In this document: positions 6,890 through 14,614 of the stretch, piece by piece
How positions within the stretch are numbered: position 1 is the stretch's first letter
How the letters are laid out: each line of letters starts with the position of its first letter
Origin: JAGLSB01 sp023135955
GTDB lineage: Bacteria; Bacteroidota; Bacteroidia; Bacteroidales; GCA-2748055
DNA: 14,614 nucleotides
Direction: 5' to 3'
Assembly (NCBI GenBank): GCA_030673645.1
Contig: DAOVIO010000100.1
Span: 1 to 14,614, forward strand
Position numbers and translations under genes: made by a program
The notes under the pieces: model-generated
Database searches by the model: none
What the model was told of the DNA's origin: nothing
What the model saw: the letters and a program-made list of their open reading frames with translations, nothing else

Positions 6890-8269
6890 ATGAAGATTAA
6901 AACTTTTTTTCAGTCACTTTTTATTGTGTTTTCACTTGTTCCAATATATGGTCAATCCCAGATTCCTGTTGCACAAACTCCTCCTATGGGATGGAATTCA
7001 TACGATTGTTTTGGTGCTGCTGTAACAGAAGCCGAAGTACGTGAAAATGCAAAGTTCATGGCAGAAAACCTTAAAGAATTTGGATGGGAGTATATTGTGG
7101 TAGATTATTGTTGGTTTTACCCACATCCGCCGGGAAGTATCCAGCAAAATCCCCCTCAATTCAGGTTACCTCAGGATAATGCTCCGGTTCCCTGGATGCC
7201 TATGGATGAATTTGGAAGATTGTTACCTGATCCCGCGAAATTTCCATCTTCAGCTCATGGCAATGGATTTAAGGAACTTGCCGATTATGTTCATAGCCTT
7301 GGATTGAAATTTGGAATCCATGTGATGCGAGGAATTCCAAGACAGGCAGTATGGTCAGATTCTCCCATTATGGGAACAGATGGTATTACTGCATCAATGA
7401 TAGCAGATACAAGCTCATATTGCCCATGGCTAAACTCGATGTGGGGATTGGATATGGGACAGCCGGGTGCTCAAGAATATTATAATTCGCTGTTTGAATT
7501 GTATGCTGAATGGGGTGTCGATTATGTGAAAATTGATGATATGGATATGAACCGGAAAATCACTTACCACCAGGAGGAATCTGAAGGATACAGAAAAGCA
7601 ATTGAAAACTGTGGAAGACCCATGGTGATGAGTCTTTCTCCAAACACCCATTTTGAACATAGGGATCATATGAGCGAATATGCTGATATGTGGAGAATTT
7701 CTGCTGATTTCTGGGACACCTGGGAAAAGCTTAAACTGCAATTTGAGAGATGTCCTAAATGGTCATATATAAGCGGGCCGGGTAGCTGGCCGGATGCTGA
7801 TATGCTCCCCATTGGTAACCTGCGATTAAGAGGCCCGAAAGGAAAACCAGGTCCAACAGATTTTACTGAAACTGAACAATATACAATGTTGAGTTTGTGG
7901 TCCATATTCCGATCACCATTAATGATTGGAGCAAATATGGTCGATGCGGACGATCTGTTTTTTGACTTGCTTACAAATGATGAGGTGCTTGATGTGAATC
8001 AAAATTCTGAGAATGCCAGGGAAGTATATAATGTTGATGAAAGTGTCATCTGGTTATCTGATATACCTGACTCTGACAATAAATATATGGCACTTTTCAA
8101 TTTATCAGATATTGAAAAAGAAGTTACGGCTACTTTTTCAAGCTTTAAATTATGGTCAAGCTATAATATAAGGAACCTTTGGAAAAAAGAAGATCTGGGG
8201 AAATTTAAAAAATCATATTCTACAACAATACCTCCACATGGAAGTGTATTATTGAAGTTATCTAAATAA
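6890..8269 (+). CDS. GH27 family glycoside hydrolase, secreted (alpha-galactosidase-like)
   Basis: This 459-residue protein is the second of a tandem GH27 pair. It has a type I signal peptide (hydrophobic to about residue 20, ending near YGQ) and no lipobox, so a soluble periplasmic or exported enzyme is expected. TPPMGWNSYD is at 30-39. The nucleophile is D216 in YVKIDD and the acid/base D273 in MWRISADFWD, with GPGSWPDADMLPIG at 296-309 and RSPLMIGAN at 341-349. A C-terminal beta-sandwich starts near 375. As in its neighbour, the second Asp of the sugar-binding IDDxW motif is Tyr (VDYCW, 71-75), and the later recognition loop reads SLSPNT (248-253). The family fold and retaining chemistry are secure; the substrate is inferred only as an alpha-galactoside or similar sugar. 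Duplication with different localisation suggests successive action on one glycan. Confidence 0.88.
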   Translation: MKIKTFFQSLFIVFSLVPIYGQSQIPVAQTPPMGWNSYDCFGAAVTEAEVRENAKFMAENLKEFGWEYIVVDYCWFYPHPPGSIQQNPPQFRLPQDNAPVPWMPMDEFGRLLPDPAKFPSSAHGNGFKELADYVHSLGLKFGIHVMRGIPRQAVWSDSPIMGTDGITASMIADTSSYCPWLNSMWGLDMGQPGAQEYYNSLFELYAEWGVDYVKIDDMDMNRKITYHQEESEGYRKAIENCGRPMVMSLSPNTHFEHRDHMSEYADMWRISADFWDTWEKLKLQFERCPKWSYISGPGSWPDADMLPIGNLRLRGPKGKPGPTDFTETEQYTMLSLWSIFRSPLMIGANMVDADDLFFDLLTNDEVLDVNQNSENAREVYNVDESVIWLSDIPDSDNKYMALFNLSDIEKEVTATFSSFKLWSSYNIRNLWKKEDLGKFKKSYSTTIPPHGSVLLKLSK

Positions 8270-8335
8270 TAAATTGCTTGTCGTCATTATTGGCTATGTT
8301 GTAGATTAATTTTTTTCAAATTAAGTAACAATAGC

Positions 8336-8343
8336 TATATTTG
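8336..8343 (+). promoter_or_regulatory. Possible -7 promoter box upstream of the DUF5916 gene
   Basis: TATATTTG matches TAnnTTTG. Nineteen bases upstream is TTTT (8313-8316), three of four to the -33 TTTG. It would give a leader of about 155 bases. The 235-base gap after the second GH27 gene argues for a separate promoter here. Further down the leader, AAGTAT (8393-8398) and ATACTT-TT-AAGTAT (8417-8430) form short inverted repeats that could be a regulator site. Confidence 0.4.
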
Positions 8344-8504
8344 CGACATTATTCAAGATTAATATTGAATATTGATTCTATGTGAGCAAAATAAGTATGA
8401 TGATTTCCCAGTCGTTATACTTTTAAGTATGTTTTATTTTCTACTCAGCTAACCGCTTTAACCTAAAAGAGTTGAGAGTTTAACTTCTTAATAATTATAT
8501 TTGC

Positions 8505-11120
8505 ATGAAAAGGATTCTTATTGCCTCATTCTTAGTTTTATCCTCTCTTCACTTATTCGGTCAGCAACTTCCCAAACGAATTTACAAAACAGAAAAGACT
8601 GAAACGGTTCCTATTATAAATGGTGATCTCAATGATGAAACCTGGCTTTCCGGGGATTGGGAGGGAAACTTTACTCAGTTTGAACCTTATCACGGAATTG
8701 CTCCATCCCAGCCAACAGAATTTAAAGTAAGATATGACGATTTGAATATATACGTTGCTATAAGAGCCTTGGATTCCGCACCCGATAGCATCACGAATAG
8801 AATGAGTCGAAGAGATAATGTTGACGGAGATATGGTATTTGTTGTTTTCGACAGTTACCACGACCTTCGAACAGGTTTCGCATTTGGAGTTAGCTCTGCC
8901 GGTGTTCGATTCGATATGATATTTGCTGAAGATGGTCGTTCAGAGGATCCTACATGGGATCCGATATGGCAGGCTAAAGCTAAGGTTCATGACTGGGGTT
9001 GGGCAGCAGAAATGAAAATACCATTTACACAGCTCAGATTTCAAAAAAACTCAACGGATGTGTGGGGTTTTGAGGTTACAAGACAAATTTTTCGTCATAA
9101 TGAAATGAGTATCTGGCAGGAGATTCCCAGAAATGCGCCTGGTATGATTCATCCTATGGGAGAACTAGATGGGCTGCAGGATATTAAACCTCGTAAACAA
9201 TTGGACATTACACCATATGTTGTAGGCTCATTTAATACTTTCGAAGCCGAGGAGGGGAATCCTTTCGCAACAGGAAAAGACTTCAGACCACAGGGGGGAC
9301 TGGATGGAAAAGTTGGTGTTACGAATAATCTTACTCTGGATTTCACAATATTTCCTGACTTTGGACAGGTTGAAGCAGACCCTTCTGAAGTAAACCTTAC
9401 TGCTTATGAAACTTATTTTGCAGAAAAAAGACCTTTTTTTATAGAAGGAAAAAACATCACGTCTTTTAATGTTGGATTGGGTGATGGGGATATTGGAAAC
9501 GATAATCTTTTCTACTCGCGAAGAATAGGCCGAAGACCTCATGATTATCCTGACTTAGAGGACAATCAATATGCAAAAGTTCCTTCTTTTACAAACATTA
9601 TTGGAGCTACTAAGCTTACCGGTAAGACTGAAAATGGATTGTCAATTGGAATTATTGAAACGATTACGGCTGAAGAAAAAGCTGAAATTGATACTGATGG
9701 ACAAAGAAGTTTTCAAACTGTAGAACCACTAACTAACTATAGCATTGTCCGGCTTCAAAAAGACTTTGATGAAGGGAACACAATGATTGGAGGAATGGCA
9801 ACCAGTACTATCAGGAAACTCGATGGGACAAATCTGGATCTTCTTCATAGAGACGCCACTACTGCAGGAATTGATTTTTCCCAGCGTCTAAACGAGAAAA
9901 ATTACATGATTAGCACATCTATATACTATAGTAATGTTAGAGGATCAAGTGAGGCAATTTCTGAAACCCAGCAATCTTCTGTTCATTATTTTCAAAGACC
10001 CGATGCTGATTATATTGATTACGACCCAACGCGTACCAGTCTTGCTGGTTTAGGTGGGAAAATACAGGCTGGAAAAGTAGGTGGTAACTGGAATTGGTTG
10101 TTTATGAATACATGGAAGAGCCCATCTGTAGATATTAACGACCTTGGTTTTATGCAACAAACCAACCAGGTAATTAATGTTTTATGGACAGGATATAGTT
10201 TCACTGAGCCTTTCAGTATTTTCCGTAGTATGCATATTAATACTAATGTATTTTCAGTTTCTGATTTCGGTGCTAATATAAATGGTATAGGTTATGACGG
10301 GAATATACGCGCAAATTTTATTAATATGTGGACCGGTGGTTTAGGAGGTGGGGGCCAATATAAACATGTTTCTACATCTTTATTAAGAGGAGGACCTTCA
10401 ATATATATTCCAAATTCTACAAGGTTTTTCTCTCACTTATCCACCGATGAAAGAAAAGCTCTTTCTCTTACAGCAATTACAAGTCAATCTTTTGGGAAAA
10501 ACAAAACCAGCAGAAGAGAATCTTATAAATCAGAATTTACTTTAAGACCAACAAATAACCTCAAAATAAATCTGGAACCTGAATACTCAAAAACATTCAC
10601 CGAACTTCAGTATGTAAGCAGTCAGGAGTTTGGCGATGATACCAGATATATTTTTGCAACATTAGATCAGAAAGTATTAAGCATGTCACTTAGGGCAGAT
10701 TTCAACATTACACCTGATCTTACAATACAATACTGGGGACAACCCTTTATGGCGACTGGAAGTTACAAAGATTTCAAAATGATTACAGATCCAAAGGCTG
10801 ATGAATATATTGATAGATTTCATGAGTATACAGCTAATGAGATAAGCCATGCCAATGATGTTTATTCTATAAATGACGGTAAGTATTCCTATGATATCGA
10901 TGATCCAAATTTCAGCTTTGACGAATTCCTTTCAAACCTGGTAATAAGGTGGGAATTTTTGCCCGGATCAACAGCTTACCTTGTTTGGTCTCAATCGAGA
11001 GATTATTCTGAGACGGTTGGTGAGTTTGACGTATGGGGAAATATGGATAATCTGTTTTCCATAAACACGCCTAACAATACTTTTTTAGTTAAATTTTCTT
11101 ACAGGTTTGGATTGAGGTAG
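8505..11120 (+). CDS. CBM9-like plus DUF5916 outer-membrane barrel protein
   Basis: This 871-residue protein starts with a signal peptide (MKRILIASFLVLSSLHLFGQ). Next is a family-9 carbohydrate-binding-like beta-sandwich at about 30-215, with the typical INGDLNDETW near 38-47 and conserved VRYDD and RRDN stretches. From about 225 to the end it matches my knowledge of DUF5916, including DFGQVEADPSEVNLTAYETY and KRPFFIEG around 285-315. The last residues (VKFSYRFGL) look like an outer-membrane beta-barrel end signal, and the C-terminal half is rich in alternating aromatic strands. Length is normal for the family, whose biochemical role is unsettled. Its place after two glycosidases suggests a part in handling the same surface glycan, but this is inference. 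There is no SusC/SusD pair nearby. Confidence 0.82.
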   Translation: MKRILIASFLVLSSLHLFGQQLPKRIYKTEKTETVPIINGDLNDETWLSGDWEGNFTQFEPYHGIAPSQPTEFKVRYDDLNIYVAIRALDSAPDSITNRMSRRDNVDGDMVFVVFDSYHDLRTGFAFGVSSAGVRFDMIFAEDGRSEDPTWDPIWQAKAKVHDWGWAAEMKIPFTQLRFQKNSTDVWGFEVTRQIFRHNEMSIWQEIPRNAPGMIHPMGELDGLQDIKPRKQLDITPYVVGSFNTFEAEEGNPFATGKDFRPQGGLDGKVGVTNNLTLDFTIFPDFGQVEADPSEVNLTAYETYFAEKRPFFIEGKNITSFNVGLGDGDIGNDNLFYSRRIGRRPHDYPDLEDNQYAKVPSFTNIIGATKLTGKTENGLSIGIIETITAEEKAEIDTDGQRSFQTVEPLTNYSIVRLQKDFDEGNTMIGGMATSTIRKLDGTNLDLLHRDATTAGIDFSQRLNEKNYMISTSIYYSNVRGSSEAISETQQSSVHYFQRPDADYIDYDPTRTSLAGLGGKIQAGKVGGNWNWLFMNTWKSPSVDINDLGFMQQTNQVINVLWTGYSFTEPFSIFRSMHINTNVFSVSDFGANINGIGYDGNIRANFINMWTGGLGGGGQYKHVSTSLLRGGPSIYIPNSTRFFSHLSTDERKALSLTAITSQSFGKNKTSRRESYKSEFTLRPTNNLKINLEPEYSKTFTELQYVSSQEFGDDTRYIFATLDQKVLSMSLRADFNITPDLTIQYWGQPFMATGSYKDFKMITDPKADEYIDRFHEYTANEISHANDVYSINDGKYSYDIDDPNFSFDEFLSNLVIRWEFLPGSTAYLVWSQSRDYSETVGEFDVWGNMDNLFSINTPNNTFLVKFSYRFGLR

Positions 11121-11284
11121 GGTTGGTGTGCTGGTCCCGAATTTCAGGATGCTGAGGATTACTGTAATTGAACAACAATCATTGCACGAAACCGCAATAT
11201 ACTCTACGGTATCCTAATGCAAGGAATTCTTTAAAAACAGTATTTCATTTTCACTATGACCTCATATAACTACAAGATTTAAAA

Positions 11285-11312
11285 AAAAGGAAGCCAAAAT
11301 CGACTTCCTTTT
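11285..11312. terminator. Bidirectional intrinsic terminator between convergent genes
   Basis: AAAAGGAAG (11285-11293) and CTTCCTTTT (11304-11312) form a perfect nine-pair stem with a ten-base loop. Reading left, the stem is followed by a run of eight T residues, 22 bases after the stop of the minus-strand T9SS gene. Reading right, TTTT closes it, about 165 bases after the DUF5916 stop. It can serve both convergent genes, more strongly the minus-strand one. Confidence 0.8.
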
Positions 11313-11334
11313 AATATATAACAAATTAGCTACC

Positions 11335-13548
11335 TTATTTCTTCATCAATTTTTCAAATATTACATCATTTTCAGCAGTTGTAATTTTTATAAAATACTG
11401 TCCTTTTAAAAGACTTGAAATATTAATAGAATTACTTCCGCTATTATCAACCAGTATTGTCTGTCCGAGAAGATTGATCATCTCAATGCCAGCTATATCA
11501 CAATTGGTGATATTTACTACATCAGTAGCTGGATTAGGATACATCCCAAATTTTTCTGTTTTTGGTGAGAATGCAGAAACCGGGAAGATAACACTGAAAG
11601 TTTTTGTCACCTCTGAAAGAACACCTGCAGCATCAGTTACTGTTAGAGTGTAATCTCCAGGCATACTAATATCAAAATCTCCGGAAACAGCTGTTCCTTC
11701 AACAAGTTCAAGTGTCCAGCTACTTACAGATACATTATCAGTAGGAGCAATTGCAGCACTTACATTTACATTGGAACCATCAGCATTAAAACCGGCTGCC
11801 TGATCATCTCCAATTGCGAAAACTGAGTACCCAAGTACATCAGCAGTAGTAATTTCTGCAGCATCTAATCCTGTAATATACATTGATGTAGCAACATTAA
11901 CAACTTCAACCGATCCAACTGTAAAACTGTTAGTTACATCTGCAAGCACAGCTCCATTATCAACAACTGTTAGAGTGTAATCGCCTTCATCTGCAATTGT
12001 ATAATCACCTGTAACCGCGCTACTACCCGCAAGATCAAGAACCCAGCTTGTAATAGAATCACCGTTTAAACTTAGCTCTGCAGTTACATTTACAAAAGTA
12101 CCATCTGCATTATAACCCGCATTGGTATCATCGCCAACAGCATCAATTGTAAAGCTTACTACATCGTCAAGAACCACTTCACCAACAGGTCCTGTAGCGG
12201 TCATAGAAGTTGCAACATTTATTGGAGCGACATCGCCGGCAACAACTTTTATTTCGTAATATCGTACATTTGGACTACCAGCAGTTTCAAGTCCCTCTGT
12301 ACTTAAATGAGCAGCTGTAGGATCGAGCATATACTTTAAATAAACTATAGCTTGGTTTTCTGCTTCAACAGGAAGAGCTAATAAATTACCAATAGAAAAA
12401 CCTACCTGGCCAACATTTACCACTCCAACTTCTGTATAGCTTACGTTATCCAATGAATATGAAAGAATCATCTTATCCGGACCAGCAACTGAATTGGCAT
12501 CTAAATTGGTAAATACATATACTTCACTTTTTCCAATAGTAGAGACCGTAGTATATAAATCACTGGCAAAATTGAATGTCCAATCAAGAGTAAGCTCATC
12601 CTGTATAGCAACTGCATCCTGTCTTAAGAATCCATTAATGGTAGATATTACACCATTATTGGTAGAGAATACAGCTGTTTCATTTGCAGGTGTTGCTACC
12701 TCAGGAAAGTAATTTGAAAGCACATCATCAGAAATCATTGAATAAAATTCCCACTCAGCAACAGGTGCTAGCTCCTTCATAATAGTAAAGGTCTTTACAA
12801 CCTCGGTGTAGGCAGCATTATTGGAAGATAAAGTTAGCGTATAATCCCCTATTGAAGTAAAATTGAAGCCCATGCTACCCTTAGCCTGGATCAAATCCAT
12901 TGTGCTATCTGCCTTAACAGCTCCGTCAGGTGTAACAACACCGGTAACATTCACCCATGAACCATCAGCTAGCGTTCCAGACAGACCGGCATCATCAACA
13001 GAAGCGATATCAAAGCTGAAGGGCCTGTTAACTGATAATAAATTTCTGTCTATACCTAATACTTCAAGTGATGTAGCGGCATTGGACCATTCTTCTAAGT
13101 AAAGAGTTGTAAAAGTAGGAGTGTCTTTTACTCTGCCTAACTGAATATTCATTGCACCAAACGATAATGGTGAATATTCTTTATCTAATCCGGAAATTGA
13201 AGCAGTAACTCTAAACCAGCTTAAATCTTCTTGCTCTACAAATACACCCAGCTTATTCAATAAAGGATTCAGGTTGTCTGTATATATGGTACCAAGTCCG
13301 TTAACAGAAAAAGAGATGGTCCCACCTTTTGGAACAAGAAAAGCAGGTGTGGCATTATCCCATTGACAACCAACATATGTGAAAGTGATCCCAGTTGTTG
13401 GATCAGTCCATTCTCCGTTCCCAACTGTGCCATCAGTAGGTAATGTTCCAGGTTGCATTACAATTGGAACAACTTGTCCAAATGCTACAGAAGTCATAAA
13501 AACAACTGCAAGCATTACAAAAATTTGTTTTAGTAAATTGTGTTTCAT
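11335..13548 (-). CDS. T9SS-secreted repeat protein of unknown function
   Basis: This 737-residue extracellular protein has a signal peptide ending near AFGQ (22-25) and a T9SS type A sorting domain at about 660-737, with MYPNPATDVVNI (669-680), INLLGQ and a GQYFIKI then KLMKK ending. It is thus exported through the outer membrane and probably attached to or released from the surface. Between them it is almost entirely beta-rich: an N-terminal domain (26-150), a ~100-residue repeat (155-257), a jelly-roll-like domain (about 262-436), and two more repeat copies (444-544 and 551-653). Each repeat carries an ADGxxVNV(T/S)-like turn and a GDYTLT strand. No catalytic motif is recognised, so binding, adhesion or scaffold roles are more likely than an enzyme. 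Sequence is low in Cys and Lys, as usual for T9SS cargo. The terminator at 11285-11312 follows it. Confidence 0.85.
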   Translation of the reverse strand: MKHNLLKQIFVMLAVVFMTSVAFGQVVPIVMQPGTLPTDGTVGNGEWTDPTTGITFTYVGCQWDNATPAFLVPKGGTISFSVNGLGTIYTDNLNPLLNKLGVFVEQEDLSWFRVTASISGLDKEYSPLSFGAMNIQLGRVKDTPTFTTLYLEEWSNAATSLEVLGIDRNLLSVNRPFSFDIASVDDAGLSGTLADGSWVNVTGVVTPDGAVKADSTMDLIQAKGSMGFNFTSIGDYTLTLSSNNAAYTEVVKTFTIMKELAPVAEWEFYSMISDDVLSNYFPEVATPANETAVFSTNNGVISTINGFLRQDAVAIQDELTLDWTFNFASDLYTTVSTIGKSEVYVFTNLDANSVAGPDKMILSYSLDNVSYTEVGVVNVGQVGFSIGNLLALPVEAENQAIVYLKYMLDPTAAHLSTEGLETAGSPNVRYYEIKVVAGDVAPINVATSMTATGPVGEVVLDDVVSFTIDAVGDDTNAGYNADGTFVNVTAELSLNGDSITSWVLDLAGSSAVTGDYTIADEGDYTLTVVDNGAVLADVTNSFTVGSVEVVNVATSMYITGLDAAEITTADVLGYSVFAIGDDQAAGFNADGSNVNVSAAIAPTDNVSVSSWTLELVEGTAVSGDFDISMPGDYTLTVTDAAGVLSEVTKTFSVIFPVSAFSPKTEKFGMYPNPATDVVNITNCDIAGIEMINLLGQTILVDNSGSNSINISSLLKGQYFIKITTAENDVIFEKLMKK
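11590..11898 (-). repeat. Third copy of ~100-residue domain repeat in the T9SS protein
   Basis: Residues 551-653 run from NVATSMYITG to TKTFSV and align along their full length with the preceding copy. Shared landmarks are NVATSM, IGDD/VGDD, NADG, VNV, SW, L-L-G-AVSGD and GDYTLTV. Copies two and three are close to each other and probably the most recent duplication. Confidence 0.75.
11917..12219 (-). repeat. Second copy of ~100-residue domain repeat in the T9SS protein
   Basis: Residues 444-544 run from NVATSMTATG to TNSFTV. The copy is separated from the third by only six residues, so the two form a tandem pair. The predicted fold is an immunoglobulin-like or similar beta-sandwich, by inference from strand pattern. 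Confidence 0.75.
12778..13086 (-). repeat. First, diverged copy of the domain repeat in the T9SS protein
   Basis: Residues 155-257 run from SNAATSLEVLG to VKTFTI. They keep the AATS start, the ADGSWVNVT turn, the IGDYTLTL strand and the VTKTF-type end of the later copies but differ elsewhere. The copy is set apart from the other two by the ~175-residue jelly-roll-like region. Confidence 0.6.
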
Positions 13549-13751
13549 TATTGTATAAATTTTAGTTAAAGAATTATTTTTATTCTTAAAAGATGTAAGT
13601 TATTAAGCAAGTTATAAAATTTTGTTCTAAATAAGCATAGTTAATGTTTTCTTTATCCCAATATATGTTTCATTAATATTTGAGACAATTGCAATATTCA
13701 TATTTTCAGTTAATTAGATAATTAAACATTTGAAACTCAAAACCTAATAAC

Positions 13752-14614
13752 TCAATCAACAACGAGTATTTTTGAAATAAAAACACGTTTATCAGTTTCA
13801 ATAAACAATAGATGGACCCCCTCATCCTCAATAAACAATCCTGAATTTGTAAAATGATTTGCAGTCATAAACATCTTCTCAGTCACCAACTTACCTGATA
13901 AGCTATATACTTTTACACTATAATTTTCTGATATCCGATCGGTTGGTAATTCTATGTTAATTGTCTCACCAGCCTCAACAGGATTTGGATATATTGTCAT
14001 AGCGTTAAATCTGGAAGAAGGCGTGAAGCTATCCAGGCTATCCTCAACAATAGGTTCAGGGGCTGTATATTCAGTTTTATAAGGTGTTAATAAAATGTCG
14101 TCCATTACAATCTCATTATTAAAATTGTCTGTTCTCCACCTTAATTTAAACAGACCGTCTTCATTTACGACAGCATAAAAAGGATGTTGGCTATATGTCA
14201 TGGCCGGAATGTCCTCAGCTTTAATACTATCCAGTATTTCCCAGCTAAGCCCGTTATCTTTGCTTTTCTCTATAATAAGATTTGTTTCAGAAATAGAATT
14301 ATTTGTCATCGCATAAAATGTAAGAAGCCCTCCCTCATCATATTCTGAACTTGTTAAAATCCCCTCCTCTGAAGTGAAAACAAAATTTCCGTGATCATTG
14401 AAAATCAGCCCTCCCCTGTTCCACTCAGGTAGCCCATACCAATCCATGCCTGACTCCGACCGGGTCCAATTACTCTTAAATGCTGAATTTCCTCCTCCAA
14501 TATATAGAAGATAAATTTCATTTTTTATTGCAGAAACGGGAATATCATTATATGAATCTCTAAATACAGAATCAATAAAAGGAATTTTATTTGCCCAGCT
14601 AATTCCCCGGTCAA
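13752..14614 (-). CDS. T9SS-sorted protein with Asp-box and jelly-roll-like regions (5' end outside window)
   Basis: The frame stays open from the stop at 13752 to the right edge, giving about 287 visible residues with no signal peptide. The Met at 14447 is therefore internal, and 55 further in-frame residues precede it. The first visible residues read DRGISWANKIPF, an Asp-box-like strand-turn as in BNR/sialidase propellers. A second SxDxGxSW motif, KSKDNGLSWEILDSI, lies about 115 residues on, inside a jelly-roll-like stretch that ends with RWRTDNFNNEIVMDDILL, a pattern common in MAM-like adhesion or binding domains. The last ~85 residues are a T9SS type A sorting domain (MTIYPNPVEAGETINIEL, then VYSLSGKLV). 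It is a surface or secreted protein with an unresolved function, perhaps glycan or protein binding. It precedes the other T9SS gene on the same strand by 203 AT-rich bases. Confidence 0.8.
   Translation of the reverse strand, partial: DRGISWANKIPFIDSVFRDSYNDIPVSAIKNEIYLLYIGGGNSAFKSNWTRSESGMDWYGLPEWNRGGLIFNDHGNFVFTSEEGILTSSEYDEGGLLTFYAMTNNSISETNLIIEKSKDNGLSWEILDSIKAEDIPAMTYSQHPFYAVVNEDGLFKLRWRTDNFNNEIVMDDILLTPYKTEYTAPEPIVEDSLDSFTPSSRFNAMTIYPNPVEAGETINIELPTDRISENYSVKVYSLSGKLVTEKMFMTANHFTNSGLFIEDEGVHLLFIETDKRVFISKILVVD

Noticed and set aside
8270..8335. Terminator after the second GH27 gene
   Set aside because: Only a weak TAATAA...ATTATT pairing is seen, without a GC stem or T-run, so read-through into the DUF5916 gene remains possible.
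8496..8503. A second TATATTTG box just before the DUF5916 start codon
   Set aside because: As a -7 element it would start transcription inside the coding sequence and remove the signal peptide; no proper -33 box precedes it.
13549..13751. Promoter or small gene between the two T9SS genes
   Set aside because: The 203 bases are very AT-rich, with no TAnnTTTG box on the minus strand and no credible short coding frame or hairpin.

Overview
The window is AT-rich DNA from a member of the Bacteroidota. The evidence is two genes whose products end in a type IX secretion (T9SS) type A sorting domain, a DUF5916 outer-membrane protein, TAnnTTTG promoter-like boxes, start codons without convincing Shine-Dalgarno sequences, and REP-like hairpins of a kind common in environmental Bacteroidota. 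A free-living, polysaccharide-using lineage fits, but the genus cannot be read from this sequence.

Left part (1-4794): the tail of an unidentified plus-strand gene ends 11 bases from the convergent end of a tight four-gene minus-strand operon, transcribed leuC, leuD, a citramalate/isopropylmalate synthase-type gene, leuB. Gaps are 16, 11 and 18 bases. The synthase matches Leptospira-type citramalate synthase (CimA) at each substrate-site position I could check, and no leuA is present. The operon can therefore be read as the pyruvate route to 2-oxobutyrate (for isoleucine), using LeuCD and LeuB, which also serve leucine synthesis.

Middle (4795-8269): a 623-base divergent intergenic region holds a dense set of inverted repeats and hairpins. 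It is followed by two tandem plus-strand GH27 glycosidase paralogues 35 bases apart, one a predicted lipoprotein and one with an ordinary signal peptide. Both keep the two catalytic aspartates but differ from textbook alpha-galactosidases at sugar-recognition positions.

Right part (8270-14614): a plus-strand CBM9-like/DUF5916 outer-membrane barrel protein (871 aa) is followed by a strong bidirectional terminator. Two minus-strand T9SS cargo proteins come next. The first (737 aa) carries three copies of a ~100-residue beta-rich repeat, the first separated from the other two by a jelly-roll-like domain. The second runs off the right edge, so its 5' end is missing. No SusC/SusD pair, regulator, CRISPR array, tRNA, rRNA or transposase gene is visible. 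I see no clearly new multi-gene system. The points most worth following are the GH27 active-site variation, the CimA assignment and the repeat-filled promoter region.
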